A stretch of DNA of 64,000 bases, from the NCBI RefSeq assembly GCF_007559435.1, contig NZ_VMBP01000001.1, forward strand, positions 186,001-250,000. Direction: 5' to 3'. A program made the translations under genes and the position numbers. This document shows positions 43,339 through 54,000 of this stretch, piece by piece; within the stretch, counting starts at the first letter, position 1; each line of letters opens with the position of its first letter. This DNA is from Ancylobacter moscoviensis (GTDB lineage: Bacteria > Pseudomonadota > Alphaproteobacteria > Rhizobiales > Xanthobacteraceae). The notes beneath the pieces were generated by a model. That model worked only from the letters and a program-made list of their open reading frames with translations. It ran no database searches and was not told the origin of the DNA.

Positions 43339-46124
43339 GCCTCACCGTCAACGGCCAGACCCACGATGCGACGCCCCGTCCGGGCCAGTGCCTGCGCACC
43401 TTCCTGCGCGAGCTCGGCTGGTTCGGGGTCAAGAAGGGATGCGACGCCGGCGACTGCGGCGCCTGCACCGTGCATCTCGACGGGCGCCCGGTGCATAGCT
43501 GCCTCGTCCCGGCCTTCCGCGCCGAGGGCCGGGCCGTGACCACCGTCGAGGGGCTGGGCGGCCCGGCAGCGCTGCACCCGATGCAGCAGGCCTTTCTCGA
43601 CGCACAGGGCTTCCAGTGCGGCTTCTGCACCGCCGGCATGCTGATGACGGCCGCCTGCCTCGACCAGGCCCAGCGCAACGACCTGCCGAATGCCCTCAAG
43701 GGCAATCTGTGCCGCTGCACCGGCTACCGGGCCATCGGCGACGCCATTGCCGGCCTGAACCATGTCGAGGCCGAACCCTTCGGCGGCCCCTGCGGCCACA
43801 ACCTGCCGGCCCCGGCCGGCCCCGGCGTCGTCACCGGCAAGGCTCGCTACACCATGGACGTCGCGCCCGAGGGCGCGCTCTCCGGCCTGCTGCACATGAA
43901 GATCCTGCGCTCGCCCCACGCCTCGGCCCGCATCCGCGCCATCGATGCGCGGGCCGCGCGGGCGCTGCCGGGCGTGGTCGCCGTGCTCACCCATGAAGAC
44001 GCGCCGGACCGCCACTTCTCGAGCGCGCGGCACGAGCACACCACCGACGACCCCGACGACACGCGGGTGCTCGATCCGGTGATCCGCCATATCGGCCAGC
44101 GCGTGGCCGCCGTCGTCGCGGAGAGCGAGGCCGTGGCGGAAGCCGCGTGCCGGCTGATCGAGGTGTCCTACGACATCCTGCCGGCCGTGTTCGATCCCGA
44201 GGAGGCGATGCAGCCCGGCGCACCCGTCCTCCACGACAAGCCGGCTTCCTCGCGCATCGCGAACGCCGGCCGCAACATCGCCGCCGAGCTTCATGGCGAG
44301 GTCGGCAATGTCGAGCGGGGCTTTGCCGAAGCTGATCTGGTGCATGAAGCGGTCTACCGCACGCAGCGCGTCCAGCATGCGCATCTGGAGACGCACGGCT
44401 GCATCGGCGGGTACGACACCGACGGCCGGCTCACCATCCGTACCTCGTCGCAGACGCCGTTCCTCACCCGCGACGCGCTCGCCACGCTCTACGATCTGCC
44501 GCGCGACAAGGTGCGCGTCTTCACCGAGCGCGTCGGCGGCGGCTTCGGCGGCAAGCAGGAAATGCTGACGGAGGACATCGTCGCGCTGGCCGTGATGAAG
44601 ACCGGCCGCCCGGTGAAGCTCGAATATTCGCGCCCGGAGCAGTTCGCCTCGTCCACCTGCCGGCATCCGATGCGGATCACGGTCAAGGTCGGCGCCAAGC
44701 GCGACGGCACGCTGACCGCCATCGCCGTGCGTATCCTCTCGAACACCGGCGCCTACGGCAATCACGGGCCCGGCGTGCTCTTCCACAGCGCGGGCGAATC
44801 CATCGCCCTCTACCGCTGTCCCAACAAGAAGGCGGACGGCTATGCCGTCTACACCAATACACCGCCCAGCGGCGCCTTCCGCGGCTACGGGCTGAGCCAG
44901 TCGACCTTCGCCATCGAATCCGCCATGGACGAGGTGGCGCGCAAGCTCGGCATCGATCCCTTCGCCTTTCGCCGGCTCAACGTCGTGCAGCCCACCGACC
45001 CGATCCAGTCCGCCGGCCATGCGGAAGACGACCTTTTCTTCGGCAGCTACGGGCTCGACCAGTGCCTCGATCTGGCGGAGAAGAGCCTCGAGCGTGCCCC
45101 CGCGCCCGATCTCGGGCCCGACTGGCTGATCGGGCGCGGCATGGCGGCGTCGATGATCGGCACCGTTCCGCCACGCGGGCATCGGGCCGAATGCCGCATC
45201 CGCCTCGCCCCCGACGGCACATATGAGCTTTCCGTCGGCACCGCCGAATTCGGCAACGGCACCACCACGGTCCATGGCCAGATCGCCGCCGCCATGCTCG
45301 GCGCAATGCCGGCTCAAATCCGTATCCGGCAGTCCGACACGGATGTCGTGACCCACGACACCGGCGCCTTCGGCAGTGCCGGCACGGTGGTCGCCGGCGC
45401 CGCCACACGGCTGGCCGCCGAAGCGCTCGCCGGAGCGATCCGCAACTACGCCAGCGCCTATGCCGGCGTGGAACGTGCCGCCTGCCGGCTGTTCGGCGGC
45501 GAGGTGGTGGCCGGCAAACGCCGCATCCCGCTGTCCGAGCTCGCCGACGCCGCGCGGCGGGACGGCCGGGGACTGTCCGGCATCGGCAGCACCAACGGCA
45601 CGCCCCGCTCCATCGCCTTCAACGTGCAGGGCTTCGCCGTCGCGGTCCACCGCCGCCATGGCGAGATCCGCATCCTGCACAGCGTGCAGGCGGCCGACGC
45701 CGGCTTCGTCATCAACCCGATGCAATGCCGCGGGCAGATCGAGGGCGGCGTCGCCCAGGCGCTCGGCGCCGCGCTCTACGAGGAACTGCTGGTCGACGAG
45801 GAGGGGCGGATCGCCAATCCGACCTTCCGCGGCTACCACATCCCGACCTTCGCCGACACGCCCCTGACCGAGGTGCTGTTCGCCGAGACCACGGACCGGA
45901 TCGGCCCGCTCGGCGCCAAGTCGATGAGCGAAAGTCCCTACAATCCGGTGGCGGCCGCCCTCGCCAATGCGATATGCGACGCCACCGGCGTACGCCTGCG
46001 CGAGACGCCCTTCACCGCCGACAAGCTGTACCGGCTGGTGCTCGACGCGAATCAAACCCGCGCCGACGCACCGGCAATGACCGACATCGCCGGCAACAAC
46101 GCGGCGTTTCCACCAGAGGGGTGA
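43335..46124 (+). CDS. Xanthine dehydrogenase, fused 2Fe-2S and molybdopterin subunits
   Basis: A 929-residue fusion. Residues 1-150 hold two [2Fe-2S] domains (CDAGDCGACTVHLDGRPVHSC; CGFCTAG and LCRCTGYRA). Residues ~165-920 form the molybdopterin domain with GGGFGGKQEM, TPPSGAFRGYGLSQS and the catalytic Glu region GAKSMSESPYNP. It would oxidise hypoxanthine and xanthine to urate. In many bacteria the Fe-S and Mo domains are separate proteins or fused with the FAD domain; here the FAD domain is the only separate part. The neighbours (uricase, guanine deaminase, purine permease) support a xanthine substrate. Confidence 0.92.
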   Translation: MSLTVNGQTHDATPRPGQCLRTFLRELGWFGVKKGCDAGDCGACTVHLDGRPVHSCLVPAFRAEGRAVTTVEGLGGPAALHPMQQAFLDAQGFQCGFCTAGMLMTAACLDQAQRNDLPNALKGNLCRCTGYRAIGDAIAGLNHVEAEPFGGPCGHNLPAPAGPGVVTGKARYTMDVAPEGALSGLLHMKILRSPHASARIRAIDARAARALPGVVAVLTHEDAPDRHFSSARHEHTTDDPDDTRVLDPVIRHIGQRVAAVVAESEAVAEAACRLIEVSYDILPAVFDPEEAMQPGAPVLHDKPASSRIANAGRNIAAELHGEVGNVERGFAEADLVHEAVYRTQRVQHAHLETHGCIGGYDTDGRLTIRTSSQTPFLTRDALATLYDLPRDKVRVFTERVGGGFGGKQEMLTEDIVALAVMKTGRPVKLEYSRPEQFASSTCRHPMRITVKVGAKRDGTLTAIAVRILSNTGAYGNHGPGVLFHSAGESIALYRCPNKKADGYAVYTNTPPSGAFRGYGLSQSTFAIESAMDEVARKLGIDPFAFRRLNVVQPTDPIQSAGHAEDDLFFGSYGLDQCLDLAEKSLERAPAPDLGPDWLIGRGMAASMIGTVPPRGHRAECRIRLAPDGTYELSVGTAEFGNGTTTVHGQIAAAMLGAMPAQIRIRQSDTDVVTHDTGAFGSAGTVVAGAATRLAAEALAGAIRNYASAYAGVERAACRLFGGEVVAGKRRIPLSELADAARRDGRGLSGIGSTNGTPRSIAFNVQGFAVAVHRRHGEIRILHSVQAADAGFVINPMQCRGQIEGGVAQALGAALYEELLVDEEGRIANPTFRGYHIPTFADTPLTEVLFAETTDRIGPLGAKSMSESPYNPVAAALANAICDATGVRLRETPFTADKLYRLVLDANQTRADAPAMTDIAGNNAAFPPEG

Positions 46125-46130
46125 GCTAAC

Positions 46131-47429
46131 ATGCTCGAGAAACTGTTCGCGCTGAAGGATCACGGCACGAACGTCAGAACGGAAATTCTGGCGGGCATCA
46201 CGACCTTCGTGACGATGGCCTACATCATCTTCATCAACCCGATCATCCTGGGCGATGCCGGCATGCCGCAGGGCGCGGTCTTCGTCGCCACCTGCATCGT
46301 CGCCGCCGTCGGCACGCTGATCATGGGCCTCTACGCCAACTACCCGATCGCGCTGGCACCCGGCATGGGCCTCAACGCCTATTTCGCCTATGTCGTGGTG
46401 CTCGGCATGGGCTACACGTGGCAGGCGGCGCTCGGCGCGGTGTTCATTTCCGGCACGCTGTTCCTGCTGGTGACGCTGTTCCGCCTGCGCGACATCATCG
46501 TCAACGGCATCCCGCATTCGTTGCGCATCGCCATCACGGTCGGCATCGGCCTGTTCCTGGCGATCATCTCGCTGAAGAACGCCGGCATCATCACCGGCAG
46601 CCCGGCGACGCTGGTCACGCTCGGCGACCTGCACAAGCCGGAAGTGGTGCTGGCGGTGATCGGCTTCATCGTCGTCGCCGTGCTGTCGGTGCTGGAGGTG
46701 AAGGGCGCGCTTCTGATCGGCATCCTGACGGTGACGGTGCTGAGCTTCATCTTCGCCGGCAACACTTTCAAGGGCATCGTCTCGGTGCCCCCTTCCATCG
46801 AGCCGACCTTCTTCGCGCTCGACGTGAAGAGCGCCCTCTCCGGCGGCATTCTCAACGTGGTGCTGGTCTTCTTCCTGGTCGAGCTGTTCGACGCCACCGG
46901 CACGCTGATGGGCGTCGCCCGCCGCGCCGGCCTGCTAACGCCCGAACGCGAGGGCCGGCTGAGCAAGGCGCTGATGGCGGACAGCAGCGCGATCTTCCTC
47001 GGCTCGCTGCTCGGCACCTCCAGCACCACCGCCTATCTGGAAAGCGCCGCCGGCGTGCAGGAAGGCGGGCGCACCGGCCTCACCGCGGTGACGGTCGCCG
47101 TGCTGTTCCTGGCCTGCCTGTTCATCTCGCCGCTCGCCGGGTCGGTTCCCGCCTACGCCACCGCGCCGGCGCTGTTCTACGTCGCCTGCCTGATGCTGCG
47201 CGAACTGGTTGACCTCGACTGGGAAGACACGACGGAGGTCATACCCGCCTGCGTCACCGCGCTGCTGATGCCCTTCACCTACTCGATCGCCAACGGCGTC
47301 TCCTTCGGCTTCATCAGCTATGCCGCGCTGAAGCTGCTGACCGGTCGCGCGCGGCAGGTGCATCCGGTGGTATGGGTCATCGCCGCCGTGTTCCTGTTCA
47401 AGTTCATCCACGAGACGGCGGGGCACTGA
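46131..47429 (+). CDS. NCS2/AzgA-type purine permease
   Basis: A 432-residue transporter with 12 or more hydrophobic segments. Landmarks are EILAGITTFVTMAYIIFINP, LAPGMGLNAYFAYVVV, FLVELFDATGTLMGVARRAG and SLLGTSSTTAYLESAAGVQEGGRTG. These fit the adenine/guanine/hypoxanthine group. It lies 6 nt after the xanthine dehydrogenase gene and before guanine deaminase, so guanine or hypoxanthine uptake is likely. Confidence 0.93.
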   Translation: MLEKLFALKDHGTNVRTEILAGITTFVTMAYIIFINPIILGDAGMPQGAVFVATCIVAAVGTLIMGLYANYPIALAPGMGLNAYFAYVVVLGMGYTWQAALGAVFISGTLFLLVTLFRLRDIIVNGIPHSLRIAITVGIGLFLAIISLKNAGIITGSPATLVTLGDLHKPEVVLAVIGFIVVAVLSVLEVKGALLIGILTVTVLSFIFAGNTFKGIVSVPPSIEPTFFALDVKSALSGGILNVVLVFFLVELFDATGTLMGVARRAGLLTPEREGRLSKALMADSSAIFLGSLLGTSSTTAYLESAAGVQEGGRTGLTAVTVAVLFLACLFISPLAGSVPAYATAPALFYVACLMLRELVDLDWEDTTEVIPACVTALLMPFTYSIANGVSFGFISYAALKLLTGRARQVHPVVWVIAAVFLFKFIHETAGH

Positions 47430-47485
47430 ACGCCACTTCCGGGTGTCGGGGATCCTCCCCGGCGCCCGGCTCACGGGAAGCTAAC

Positions 47486-48835
47486 ATGGTGTCCTCCCTT
47501 GCGGCTCTTCGCGGACCCGCCGTCACCCTCGTCGACGATCCGTTCGCACAGGCCTCGCGGGCCTGCCTCCAGTATCACGAGGATGCGCTGGTCCTGATCG
47601 AGGACGGAACGATCCGCGCCTTCGGTCCCTATGCCGAGCTCAGGGACATGGTGCCCGATGGCATCACCCCGGAGCACTTTCCCGGACACCTGCTCGCTCC
47701 CGGCTTTATCGACACCCATGTGCATTATCCGCAGCTGCAGATGATCGGCGCCTTCGGCGCGCAGCTGCTGGAATGGCTCGACACCTACACCTTCCCGGCC
47801 GAGATGAGCTTCGCCGACGCCGCTCATGCCGAACGGGTGGCGAAGCTGTTCCTACGCGAACTGCTGCGCGCGGGCACCACCACGGCAATGGTGTACTGCA
47901 CCGTGCACCCTCATTCCGTGGATGCCTTTTTCGCCGAATCCGAGCGTTTCAACACGCGGATGATCGCCGGTAAAGTGCTGATGGACCGCAACGCGCCGGC
48001 GCCGCTGCTCGACACCGCCCAGCGCGGGCACGACGAGAGCCTCGCCCTGATCGAGCGCTGGCACGGGCGCGGGCGGCAGCTCTACTGCGTCACCCCGCGC
48101 TTCGCGCCCACCTCGACCGACGCGCAGCTCGAGGCGGCGGGCGCGTTGCTGAAGAGCCGCGACGGCCTCTTCCTGCAGACGCATCTGTGCGAGAACCCCG
48201 GCGAGGTGGAATGGGTGCGCGAGCTCTTCCCCGCGCGCTCCTCCTATCTCGACGTCTACGCCCATGCCGGGCTCGTGCGTCCACGCTCCATGTTCGGCCA
48301 TGCCGTGCACATGCACGAGCACGATTTCTGCACCTGCCACCAGACCGGCGCCGGCCTCGCCCATTGTCCGACCTCGAATCTCTTCCTCGGCAGCGGGCTG
48401 TTCAAGCTGTTCGAGGCGACCGATCCGCGCCGGCCGGTGAAGGTCGGGCTCGGCACCGATGTCGGCGCCGGCACCAGCCTGTCGCAGCTCCAGACGCTGA
48501 ACGAGGCCTACAAGGTCGCCGCGCTGGCCGGGCACAAGCTCGACGCGGTGCAGGGCTTCTACCTCGCCACGCTCGGTAGCGCCCGGGCGCTGGGCCTCGA
48601 CGACCGGCTCGGCAGGCTGGCGCCGGGCCACGAGGCGGACATTTGCGTGCTCGACCCGCACGCCACTCCGCTCATGGCCTTCCGCGCCGGCTATTGCGCC
48701 TCCATCGAGGAGCTGCTGTTCATGCTGATGACGCTGGGCGACGACCGCGCCGTGCGCGCGACCTATGTCGCCGGGCAGCGCGTCTATGATCGCGACCGTG
48801 CCGGCGATCCCTTCCATCTTCCCGATGCCGCGTGA
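47486..48835 (+). CDS. guaD: Guanine deaminase
   Basis: A 449-residue amidohydrolase that deaminates guanine to xanthine, the substrate of the upstream dehydrogenase. Metal ligands are seen in [12 protein letters not shown] (HxH), [12 protein letters not shown] and [23 protein letters not shown] and [12 protein letters not shown] are signatures of the guanine deaminase subgroup. I chose ATG 47486. Confidence 0.95.
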   Translation: MVSSLAALRGPAVTLVDDPFAQASRACLQYHEDALVLIEDGTIRAFGPYAELRDMVPDGITPEHFPGHLLAPGFIDTHVHYPQLQMIGAFGAQLLEWLDTYTFPAEMSFADAAHAERVAKLFLRELLRAGTTTAMVYCTVHPHSVDAFFAESERFNTRMIAGKVLMDRNAPAPLLDTAQRGHDESLALIERWHGRGRQLYCVTPRFAPTSTDAQLEAAGALLKSRDGLFLQTHLCENPGEVEWVRELFPARSSYLDVYAHAGLVRPRSMFGHAVHMHEHDFCTCHQTGAGLAHCPTSNLFLGSGLFKLFEATDPRRPVKVGLGTDVGAGTSLSQLQTLNEAYKVAALAGHKLDAVQGFYLATLGSARALGLDDRLGRLAPGHEADICVLDPHATPLMAFRAGYCASIEELLFMLMTLGDDRAVRATYVAGQRVYDRDRAGDPFHLPDAA

Positions 48836-48854
48836 GCATTCCCGTGAGGCAGCC

Positions 48855-49742
48855 GTGACCGACCGCATCCACCTCGACGCCCTCAACGCCCTCGACGAAG
48901 CCGGCTTCGTTGCCGCCCTCGACGGCATCTTCGAGCACACGCCCTGGGTCGCCCGCGACGCCTTCGCCAGCCGCCCCTTCGCCACGGTGACCGACCTTCA
49001 TGCCGCCCTCACGAGGGCTGTGGAGGCTCGGCCGGAAGCAGCGAAAGCCGCCTTCATTGCCGCCCACCCCGACCTCGCCGGCAAGGCCGCGCGCGCCGGC
49101 GATGTAGCACCCGCGTCGATCTCCGAGCAGGCGGGGCTCGGGCTCGACCGGCTTTCCGATGCCGAATACGAACGCTTCGAGCGGCTGAACGGCGCCTATC
49201 GCGCGCGTTTCGGCTTTCCCTTCGTCGTCTGTGTGCGGCGCCAGACCCGCGACGCCGTGCTGGCGGCCTTCGAGACGCGCCTCGCCCATGATCGCCCGCA
49301 GGAACTCGCCACGGCGCTGCGGGAGATCGGCTACATCACCCGCCTGCGGCTGGTCGAGCGCGTGGAGGGCCCCGGCGTACCGAACGTCGCCGGGCGGCTG
49401 TCGACCCATGTGCTCGACACCCATCGTGGCGGGCCGGCCGAAGGCGTGCGGGTCGAACTGCACGAGGTCGGCGCCTCCGGCCGGGCCCTGCTGAAGGACA
49501 CCCTCACCAATGCCGACGGGCGCACCGACACGCCGCTGCTCGGCGGCGACCCGCTGCGTGTCGGTACCTACGAACTGGTCTTCCACGTGGGACCGTACTA
49601 TGCCGCGCGCGGTCTCGATCTGCCCGAGCGTCCGTTCCTCGACGCCGTGCCGATCCGCTTCGGCATCGCCGAGCCGGAAGGCCACTATCACGTGCCGCTG
49701 GTCGTCACGCCCTGGAGCTACGCCACCTATCGCGGCAGCTAG
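48855..49742 (+). CDS. Fusion of OHCU decarboxylase and 5-hydroxyisourate hydrolase
   Basis: A 295-residue bifunctional enzyme. Residues ~1-170 are OHCU decarboxylase ([22 protein letters not shown] with the catalytic His, [10 protein letters not shown]). Residues ~180-295 are HIU hydrolase ([16 protein letters not shown] and the C-terminal YRGS). It finishes the urate-to-S-allantoin steps; domain order is the reverse of the reaction order. The start is GTG 48855 after a GAGG site; an ATG at 48825 that overlaps guaD is possible. Allantoin-degrading genes are not in the window. Confidence 0.93.
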   Translation: MTDRIHLDALNALDEAGFVAALDGIFEHTPWVARDAFASRPFATVTDLHAALTRAVEARPEAAKAAFIAAHPDLAGKAARAGDVAPASISEQAGLGLDRLSDAEYERFERLNGAYRARFGFPFVVCVRRQTRDAVLAAFETRLAHDRPQELATALREIGYITRLRLVERVEGPGVPNVAGRLSTHVLDTHRGGPAEGVRVELHEVGASGRALLKDTLTNADGRTDTPLLGGDPLRVGTYELVFHVGPYYAARGLDLPERPFLDAVPIRFGIAEPEGHYHVPLVVTPWSYATYRGS

Positions 49743-49787
49743 CCCGTCAATCGGCTCGCAAGCGGAGCCCCGGCGAGATACGCCGGA

Positions 49788-50474
49788 TCAGCTACCGGCT
49801 GCCTGCGCGACGGATATCGCGACGCAGGTCGCTTCCGACGGCAGCAGCATGACCTGACCCCCGCCATTGGCGAGATCGTAGACCCGGACCGCGCCGAGAT
49901 TGGTGGCCAGCGAGCTGTCCTGCGGCAGCGCCGCGACGACGGCGTCGCACGACTTCTGATAGGGCACGACGCGCACCAGCGCGCCCTCGCACCCCGTTCC
50001 CGTCGGCGCAGCATAGACGATGCCCGCCGCCGGCCCGGAATAGTCCGGTGAGGTAATGTTCAGGCCGAGCACGGAATGCACCGCGTGCTTGTCGGGCTCG
50101 GCCGTGTTCCAGTGCGACTGGATACTGTATTGCGCGGAGCCGGAGAGAAGCTGGCCGAGCACCGGAAAGACGGTGCCGCAGGCCTTCAGCCCGGCCTCGC
50201 GCGCATGGGCGAGGAAGGGCGTTTCCGGAAGCTGTGGATCGGCCGCCGTCGCGCCCGGCATCGCCGGCCGTCCGAGGAAGCCACGCACGGCCGGAATCTG
50301 CGTCGCTCCGAGGACCGCCGCCACAAGCACCGCCGCGCCAAGAAGCGACAGCAGGACCATCCGCTGCCCCGGCCGCGGCGCCACGCCGACATCCCTCTTG
50401 GCGGCGTCAGGCGCCGTGGCAGCCCTCGACATGATCCGGTCGCGGATGGATTGCTGCGTCATCGCTTCATTCAT
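49788..50474 (-). CDS. Unknown protein with one membrane anchor
   Basis: A 228-residue protein with a ~38-residue cytoplasmic start, one hydrophobic helix (MVLLSLLGAAVLVAAVLGA, residues ~39-58) and a periplasmic domain with four Cys residues (KACGTVF, GCEGALV, KSCDAVV, ATCVAIS). I do not recognise a family. It is the last gene of the adhesin operon, one base after the IalB-family gene, so it may work with the adhesin or the IalB-like protein. Confidence 0.75.
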   Translation of the reverse strand: MNEAMTQQSIRDRIMSRAATAPDAAKRDVGVAPRPGQRMVLLSLLGAAVLVAAVLGATQIPAVRGFLGRPAMPGATAADPQLPETPFLAHAREAGLKACGTVFPVLGQLLSGSAQYSIQSHWNTAEPDKHAVHSVLGLNITSPDYSGPAAGIVYAAPTGTGCEGALVRVVPYQKSCDAVVAALPQDSSLATNLGAVRVYDLANGGGQVMLLPSEATCVAISVAQAAGS

Positions 50475-50475
50475 T

Positions 50476-51084
50476 TCAGTTGATCGTCCCGAGCGCCTTG
50501 GCGAGGCCTTTCAACGAGGCCGTCACGGTGACGCGCTCGCCGGATGCCATGGCATAGGAGACGGTTACCGGGGCTTCCTTCCCGATCTGCTCGCGCAGGA
50601 CCGGCCCGACAGGGACCATGCCGACGCAGACCGCCTGGTTGCAGCCCTCGAGCCGCACGGCGACGGGCTGCTTGCGCCCGGAAAAACCGAGCGAGATCTC
50701 GCCATTCGGGTCCGCCTGCGGCGCCGTGCGCAGGATCATGAAGGGCTTGCCCTCCTGCGTCGCCGCCAGCGACCAGCTGAAAACCAGCGCGCCAGAGCGA
50801 TCCTCGATCACCTGGCTCACATTACAGACCATCTGCTTGGCCTTCAGGTTCTCGTCGCAGACGAGCGTCCAGTTCTCGAACGGCGTGGTGACGCGACGAT
50901 ACTGACCGAGAGGCACGCCCTCGGGGACCACCACCTCGGACGCACGGATGCGGTAGGCGGCGGGGGCCGGTGCGGAAGCTGCCGCCGGGGCCGAAGGGTT
51001 CTCCTGTCCGACGGCGCGCGCGCCGCCGGACAGGAGCAGACAGGCCACCAGCATCAGGTGGGGGAGTGGGGCCTGCCTGATCAC
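50476..51084 (-). CDS. Invasion-associated locus B (IalB) family protein
   Basis: A 202-residue secreted protein. MIRQAPLPHLMLVACLLLSG begins a signal peptide ending near ARA. The IalB domain is marked by PFENWTLVCDE, QMVCNVSQVIEDR and LEGCNQAVCVG, with paired Cys residues as in the family. The start GTG 51084 has a GAGG site and lies 7 nt after the adhesin stop; ATG 51054 is an alternative. IalB proteins are found in Bartonella and widely in alphaproteobacteria, with unclear biochemical role. Confidence 0.85.
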   Translation of the reverse strand: MIRQAPLPHLMLVACLLLSGGARAVGQENPSAPAAASAPAPAAYRIRASEVVVPEGVPLGQYRRVTTPFENWTLVCDENLKAKQMVCNVSQVIEDRSGALVFSWSLAATQEGKPFMILRTAPQADPNGEISLGFSGRKQPVAVRLEGCNQAVCVGMVPVGPVLREQIGKEAPVTVSYAMASGERVTVTASLKGLAKALGTIN

Positions 51085-51091
51085 GACAACC

Positions 51092-54000
51092 TCAGTTGAG
51101 CGTGAAGCTGATGCCGCCGCCGACGCCCCAGTTACCGCCGGTGGTCGTGCCGGAAAGGTTGCTGCGGATGCGGCCGTCCTCGCTGGTGTAGCCCGCGCCG
51201 ATGGCGACGGCCCCCTCGCTGCGCCAGTAGCCGCCGCCGACCGCCACGCTCGCCTTGCCCGGGCGGTCATCGTAGCGCAGCGAGGCCGCCGCAAGACCGA
51301 TCGCCGCCGCCTGCCGCGCCTCGGTGCGGACTTCGCTGATGCCCTGATTCAGCTGGCCGAACATGTAGTCGGTGTAGGCGTTCGCCTGGTTCAGAGTCTG
51401 CGCCGCCACCTGGTTGGTGTAGCTATTGGCGGTCTGGACCGCCGCGGCGGTGCGGTTGTCGGTGTAGGTGTTGGCCTCGATCAGCGTGTTGCCGAGACCT
51501 TCGTTGAGCTGGCCGACATTGACCGCATCGGTGTTCTTCACGCCGGCGGCGACGTTGGAGATCAGCACCGGCGCGTTGGGGTCGCCGCCGAGCAGGGTCA
51601 CCGTGTTCGACTTCGTCCCGTCGGGGTTCTTGTCGTACTTGACCGTGAACTCGTCGAGCTCGCCGATGCCGGTCTCCACCGCCTCGATCGCCTGATTGGT
51701 GGCGTAGAGCTGCGAACCGTTGATCGCGTCTGTGCTGGTCGACGAGATCCGGCCCGCCGCCACATTGGTGACCGTCCGCTCAGCCCCCTCGGCACCCACG
51801 CTCACCGTACCCACCGGCGCGGTGCCGGCGAAGGCATAGTCCACGCCGTTGATGGTGGTGCCGGAGGTGCCGACCGCCGCCGCCGTGGTCGAACCCGCGC
51901 CCAACGCCACAGAATTGGCGGTGCCGGCTGTGGCGCCCTCGCCGATGGCGACGCTGCTGGCGCCGCTCGCCGCGGCCCCGGAGCCGACCGCCGTGGCACC
52001 CGCGCCCGAGGCGGAGGCGTTCACGCCGGCCGCCAGCGCGTTCGTGCCGCTCGCCCCGTCATTGTTGTAGTTGCCACCGGTCACGCCGCCATCATTGACG
52101 CTGTAATAGTGCGTCTTGTTGGTGATCACCGTGGTGTTCAGTGTCTCGATCGCCTGGTTGGTGGCATAGAGCTGCGAACCGTTGATCGCGTCCGTGCTGG
52201 TGGCCGAAATCCGGCCCGCCGCCACATTGGTGATCGTCCGCTCCTCGCCCTCATCACCCACGCTCACCGTGGAGAGCGGCGCGTTGCCCGCGAAGTTGTA
52301 GGTGATGCCGGCAATGGTCACGCTGGAGGTGGCGACCGTCACTGCCGTCACCGAGCCGTAGCCGAGGGCGACGTCGCCCTCGAACAGCGCCTGCGCGCCC
52401 TGGCCGAGCGCCGTCGAATAGTCGCCGCTCGCCGTCGAAAACTGGCCGAAGGCCGAGGAATAGTTCCCGCTCGCCGTGCTCGCCTGGCCGACCGCGGTGG
52501 AGTTCTCGCCCGTCGCCATCGCGACCTGACCGAGCGCGGTCGCGTAGTTGCTGTTGGCGATCGCCCCTTCACCGACCGCCGTCGTGAAGTCGGCGGTCGC
52601 CTGGCTGTTCTGACCGATGGCGGAGGAGAAATCGCCCGTCGCCGTGGCGACCTGACCGATGGCCGTGGCCGCCAGCCCTTCGGCCCGCGAGTACATGCCG
52701 ACCGCCGAGCTGAGATCGCCCGTCGCGTTGGCGCCCTGACCGAGCGCCGTGGCGTACTGGCCGGAGGCGAGGGATTCGTCGCCCACCGCGGTGGTTGATT
52801 CGCCGGAAGCCTCCGACTCGCCGCCCAGCGCAACCCCGCGCGGCCCGCTGGCAATGGCTCCGCGCCCCAGGGCGATCGACTGATAACCGCTCGCTGAGGC
52901 ATCCATGCCGATGGCAACGGCATTCCAGCCGGTGGCGCCATCATTGTTGTAGTTGCCGCCGCCAACCGAGTTGACGCTGAAATAATGCGTCTGGTTGTCG
53001 ATGACGTAGTCATTCAGCGACTTCAGCTGCGCCACGTTCACCGCGTCGCTGTCCTGCGTGCCCGCCGCGACGCCGGTGATCTGGCGCGTCACGCCGTTGG
53101 CCGCGTCGCCGACGCTGACCGCGCCGCGGGTGCTGAACCAGGCCGCGCCCGTGTCGGTCGAGGCAAGACCTGTTAGCGGATCGTAGCCGGCAATACCGGC
53201 AGCCGTATTGGCAACCGAGCCGGAACCAAGCGCCACGCCGTTCTCGACGGTCGCCTGGCTATTTTGCCCCAGCGCGGTGGCTCCTACCGCCGTCGCGCTC
53301 GCCAACTGACCGATAGCCGTCGCATTCTCGCTATCTGCGGTGGAGGAGTGACCGACGGCCAGGGTATTGGCGCTCAGCGCCTTGCTGAATTGCCCCAAAG
53401 CGCTCGAATTGTCGCCCGTCGCCTCGGCGGCCTGCCCGAGCGCGGTCGCATAGGAGCCACTGGCTATGCTGTATTGCCCCATGGCCGTGCTGTAGGTGCC
53501 TGTGGCCTCCGCGTGCTGGCCGACGGCGGTGGTGTTCTCACCCGATGCAATGGAGCCTTCACCCACTGCGGTCGTCCAGATATTCGTCGCCTTGCTGTGC
53601 TGGCCCAATGCTGTCGAATGATCGCCGGATGCTTCGGCGACCTGGCCCACGGCCGTGCTGGCCAGTCCGCTGGCTACCGTGCCCATACCGACGGCCACCG
53701 ACAATTCACCGGTGGACTGGGCTTCCTGACCCAGCGCCGTGGAGAAATTGCCGTCCGAGCGCGAGGCCATGCCGAGCGCGGTCGAGCGCTCGCCGATGGA
53801 CTGGCTGAACTGGCCCACCGCGGTGGAGTACACCCCCGTGGCCTGGGCGGCCTGGCCCACGGCGGTGGTGTTGTAGTTGTTGGCGAGGGCGCCCTGGCCT
53901 ATGGCGGTCGCATACTCCTGCGTGGCCTGGCTGAACTGGCCCAGCGCGGTGGAGAAAGCGCCCGTGGCATGGCTGTCTTGGCCGAGCGCGGTCGTGTACT

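Noticed and set aside
43242-46634. A 1130-codon minus-strand frame opposite the xanthine dehydrogenase gene
   Set aside because: It is antisense to a complete molybdenum hydroxylase gene and has no homology signature.
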